Shown here one piece after another: positions 61,891 to 64,000 of a stretch of 64,000 nt of DNA. Source of the DNA: Opitutaceae bacterium UBA2377 (GTDB lineage Bacteria; Verrucomicrobiota; Verrucomicrobiia; Opitutales; Opitutaceae); the NCBI GenBank assembly GCA_002344205.1, contig DDSZ01000038.1:30236-94235 (forward strand), given 5' to 3'. A model generated the notes under the pieces. That model saw only the letters and a program-made list of their open reading frames with translations. It ran no database searches and had not been told where the DNA came from. The translations under genes were made by a program, and so were the position numbers. Each line of letters begins with the position of its first letter. Position 1 is the first letter of the stretch.

Positions 61891-64000
61891 ATGTCGAACG
61901 CTCCCCGGCCCACCGCCCAGACCAGCCAGCCCTCTTCCCGGCGCCCCGCTCCCGGCCGCCCCGGCAAACAGGGGCTTTACGATCCCTGGTTTGAGCATGA
62001 TGCCTGCGGCGTCGGCTTTGTCGTGGATATGCACGGCCGCCGTTCGCACAAGACCCTGCAGGATGCCCTGCAGGTGCTCACCAACCTCGACCACCGCGGC
62101 GCCGCCGGCAGCGAGCCCAACACCGGTGACGGCGCCGGCGTGCTCCTCCAGCTCCCGCACAAGTTTTTCGTCGAGGCCTGCAAGAAGGCCCGTATCACCC
62201 TCCCCGCCGAGGGCGAATACGGCGTGGGCGTCATCTTCCTGCCGCGCAACCCGACCGTCCGGCGCAAGATCGAGCAGACCTTCGAGCAGATCGTGCAGTC
62301 CGAGGGCCAGGTTTTCCTCGGCTGGCGCACGGTGCCGACCGACAACTCCTCGCTCGGCGAGACCGCGAAGTCCTGCGAGCCGTTCATGCGCCACGCCATC
62401 ATCGGCCGCGGCCCGGGCGTTTCCGATTTTCTCACCTTCGAGCGCAAGCTGTATGTCATCCGCAAGCGCGCCTACAGCGAGATCCGCGAGTCCACGATGG
62501 CCGGCGCGGAGTTCTGGTATGTGGCCAGCCTCTCGGCCCGCACCATCGTTTACAAAGGCATGCTGCTCACCGACCAGCTTGCCAAGTATTTCCCCGACCT
62601 CGGCCACCCGGCGATGGAGACGGCCATCGGCCTCGTCCACTCCCGCTTTTCCACCAACACCTTCCCGAGCTGGGACCGCGCGCACCCCTACCGCTACGTG
62701 GCGCACAACGGCGAAATCAACACCCTCCGCGGCAACATCAACTGGATGCACGCGCGCGAGGCGCTCTTCGAGTCCGAGGTCTTCGGCGAGGACATGCCGA
62801 AGCTGCTCCCCATCGTTAACCCCAACGGCAGCGACTCGGCGATGTTTGACAACACCCTCGAGCTGCTCGTCCTCGCCGGCCGCCCGCTGGCGCACGCGAT
62901 GATGATGATGGTGCCCGAGCCGTGGTCGGGCGACCAGCAGATGGACGACGCCCGCCGCGCCTTTTACCAATACCATGCCTGCCTCATGGAGCCGTGGGAC
63001 GGCCCTGCCGCCATCGCGTTCACCGACGGCCGCCAGATCGGCGCCATCCTCGACCGCAACGGCCTGCGCCCCTCGCGCTTTTGCGTCACGAAGGACGGCT
63101 TTGTCGTCATGGCCTCCGAGTCCGGCGTGCTGCCGATTCCGCCGGAAAACATCCTGCGCCAGGGCCGCCTCCAGCCGGGGCGCGTCTTCCTCGTGGACAC
63201 CGAGCAGGGCCGCATCATCGAGGACGAGGAGATCAAGTCCCAGCTCGCCAACGAGCGGCCCTACCGCCAGTGGCTCGACGAATACCTCGTCCACCTCGAC
63301 GACCTGCCCTCCGCCCCCACCGTCGAGGTGCCGGACCACGAGACGCTGCTCCAGCGCCAGATTGCCTTCGGCTACACGCACGAGGATGAGCGCATCATCA
63401 TCAAGCCCATGGCGCGCGACGGCGTCGAGGCCATCGGCTCGATGGGCAACGATTCCGCGCTCGCCGTGCTCTCCAACAAGCCGCGCCTCCTCTACGATTA
63501 TTTCAAGCAGCTCTTCGCGCAGGTCACCAATCCGCCAATCGACTCCATCCGCGAGGAGATCGTCATCTCCGCCGAGACGCGTCTCGGCTCCGAGGGCAAC
63601 CTGCTCAACCCGCAGCCCACGGCCTGCCGCCGCGTCGAGCTGAAGTGGCCCATCCTCACCAACGAGGAGTTCGCCAAGATCCGCCGCACCGATCTGCCCG
63701 GCCTCAAGGTCGGCGTGCTGCCCTCGCTCTTCCGCGTCGCCCGCGGCGAGAAGGGCCTCGCCAAGTCCATGGAGGAGATCTGCATGATCGCCCGGCGCAT
63801 GATCGAGGAGGAGGAGACCAATGTCCTCATCCTCAGCGACCGCGGCGTGAACCGCGATTTCGCGCCCATCCCCGCGCTGCTCGCCGTCGCCGGCCTGCAC
63901 CACTACCTCATCCGCGAGGGCCTGCGCACGCGCGTCAGCCTTGTCATCGAGACCGGCGAGGCCCGCGAGGTGCATCACTTCGCGCTGCTCATCGGCTACG
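61891..64000 (+). CDS. gltB: Glutamate synthase large subunit, N-terminal part (runs off the window)
   Basis: The first 703 codons are present; the frame is open to the last base. GltB makes two glutamates from glutamine and 2-oxoglutarate with NADPH via GltD. The N-terminal glutamine amidotransferase domain starts at Cys39 (HDACGVGFV); a 38-residue propeptide (Ser/Pro/Arg-rich) would be removed to free this Cys. [64 protein letters not shown] and [23 protein letters not shown] are typical. ATG 61891 was chosen; a GTG at 61879 is an alternative. The FMN and [3Fe-4S] domains lie outside the window. 79 nt after the glutaredoxin terminator. Confidence 0.96.
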   Translation, partial: MSNAPRPTAQTSQPSSRRPAPGRPGKQGLYDPWFEHDACGVGFVVDMHGRRSHKTLQDALQVLTNLDHRGAAGSEPNTGDGAGVLLQLPHKFFVEACKKARITLPAEGEYGVGVIFLPRNPTVRRKIEQTFEQIVQSEGQVFLGWRTVPTDNSSLGETAKSCEPFMRHAIIGRGPGVSDFLTFERKLYVIRKRAYSEIRESTMAGAEFWYVASLSARTIVYKGMLLTDQLAKYFPDLGHPAMETAIGLVHSRFSTNTFPSWDRAHPYRYVAHNGEINTLRGNINWMHAREALFESEVFGEDMPKLLPIVNPNGSDSAMFDNTLELLVLAGRPLAHAMMMMVPEPWSGDQQMDDARRAFYQYHACLMEPWDGPAAIAFTDGRQIGAILDRNGLRPSRFCVTKDGFVVMASESGVLPIPPENILRQGRLQPGRVFLVDTEQGRIIEDEEIKSQLANERPYRQWLDEYLVHLDDLPSAPTVEVPDHETLLQRQIAFGYTHEDERIIIKPMARDGVEAIGSMGNDSALAVLSNKPRLLYDYFKQLFAQVTNPPIDSIREEIVISAETRLGSEGNLLNPQPTACRRVELKWPILTNEEFAKIRRTDLPGLKVGVLPSLFRVARGEKGLAKSMEEICMIARRMIEEEETNVLILSDRGVNRDFAPIPALLAVAGLHHYLIREGLRTRVSLVIETGEAREVHHFALLIGY

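Noticed and set aside
61873-63978. Long minus-strand open frame opposite gltB
   Set aside because: Antisense to a clear GltB N-terminus; Gly/Asp/Val-rich with no motif.

Overview
The window is gene-dense, high-GC bacterial chromosome with no rRNA, tRNA, insertion sequence, prophage or CRISPR array that I can see. Gene content and style suggest Verrucomicrobia, most likely an Opitutaceae-like lineage. Reasons are an eight-gene F1Fo ATP synthase operon with bacterial order, an OleC/OleD pair, PhyH/AraC and amidohydrolase genes of the kind common there, and several families of short dispersed repeats between genes. This taxonomic call is inference from content; no marker gene was compared.

Layout. 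0.1-5.8 kb: lytic transglycosylase, a TPR/TolB-like protein, DAHP synthase, rlmN and an aldo/keto reductase. 6-13.4 kb: PHP phosphatase, a GH88-like hydrolase with a perfect palindrome upstream, methyltransferase-MFS pair, MarC, M20 peptidase and TauE exporter. 13.4-21.9 kb: cupin, pdxH overlapping a hybrid kinase with a degenerate receiver, lipoate ligase-like protein, an EF-hand membrane protein with a small partner, and an S9 peptidase. 22-28.9 kb: two RNA methyltransferases separated by a repeat, oleC-oleD, an RNase D-like nuclease and an HDAC-like deacetylase. 29-32 kb: queC, an unassigned gene with class II synthetase-like features, queE and an ExoD-like protein. 32.2-39.5 kb: paired amidohydrolases (one without its metal-binding histidines), a VOC protein, then nagB, galM and a 764-residue desaturase-Rieske-NqrF-type reductase fusion. 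39.6-46.1 kb: atpBEFHAGDC on the minus strand. 46.2-52.2 kb: trmB, phoBR-like two-component genes, mnmG and mnmE. mnmG contains a perfect parS-like palindrome, so this part may lie close to the replication origin. 52.3-58.3 kb: ABC exporter with HlyD-type adaptor, recA with an SOS-box-like palindrome, and a DUF486 protein. 58.4-64 kb: UDP-glucuronate epimerase-like gene, PhyH dioxygenase divergent from an AraC regulator, a CGWS glutaredoxin, and the first 703 codons of gltB running off the end.

The most unusual signals are: (1) the three-domain oxygenase fusion; (2) the unassigned gene locked between queC and queE; (3) the parS-like site inside mnmG; (4) cloverleaf-like intergenic elements bounded by GGTAGG/CCTACC; and (5) dispersed repeats that have entered coding sequence, supplying a start codon (RlmD-like gene), a signal-peptide n-region (amidohydrolase) and in-frame loop insertions (RlmD-like, OleD). 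All functional assignments rest on reading motifs; no database search was run.
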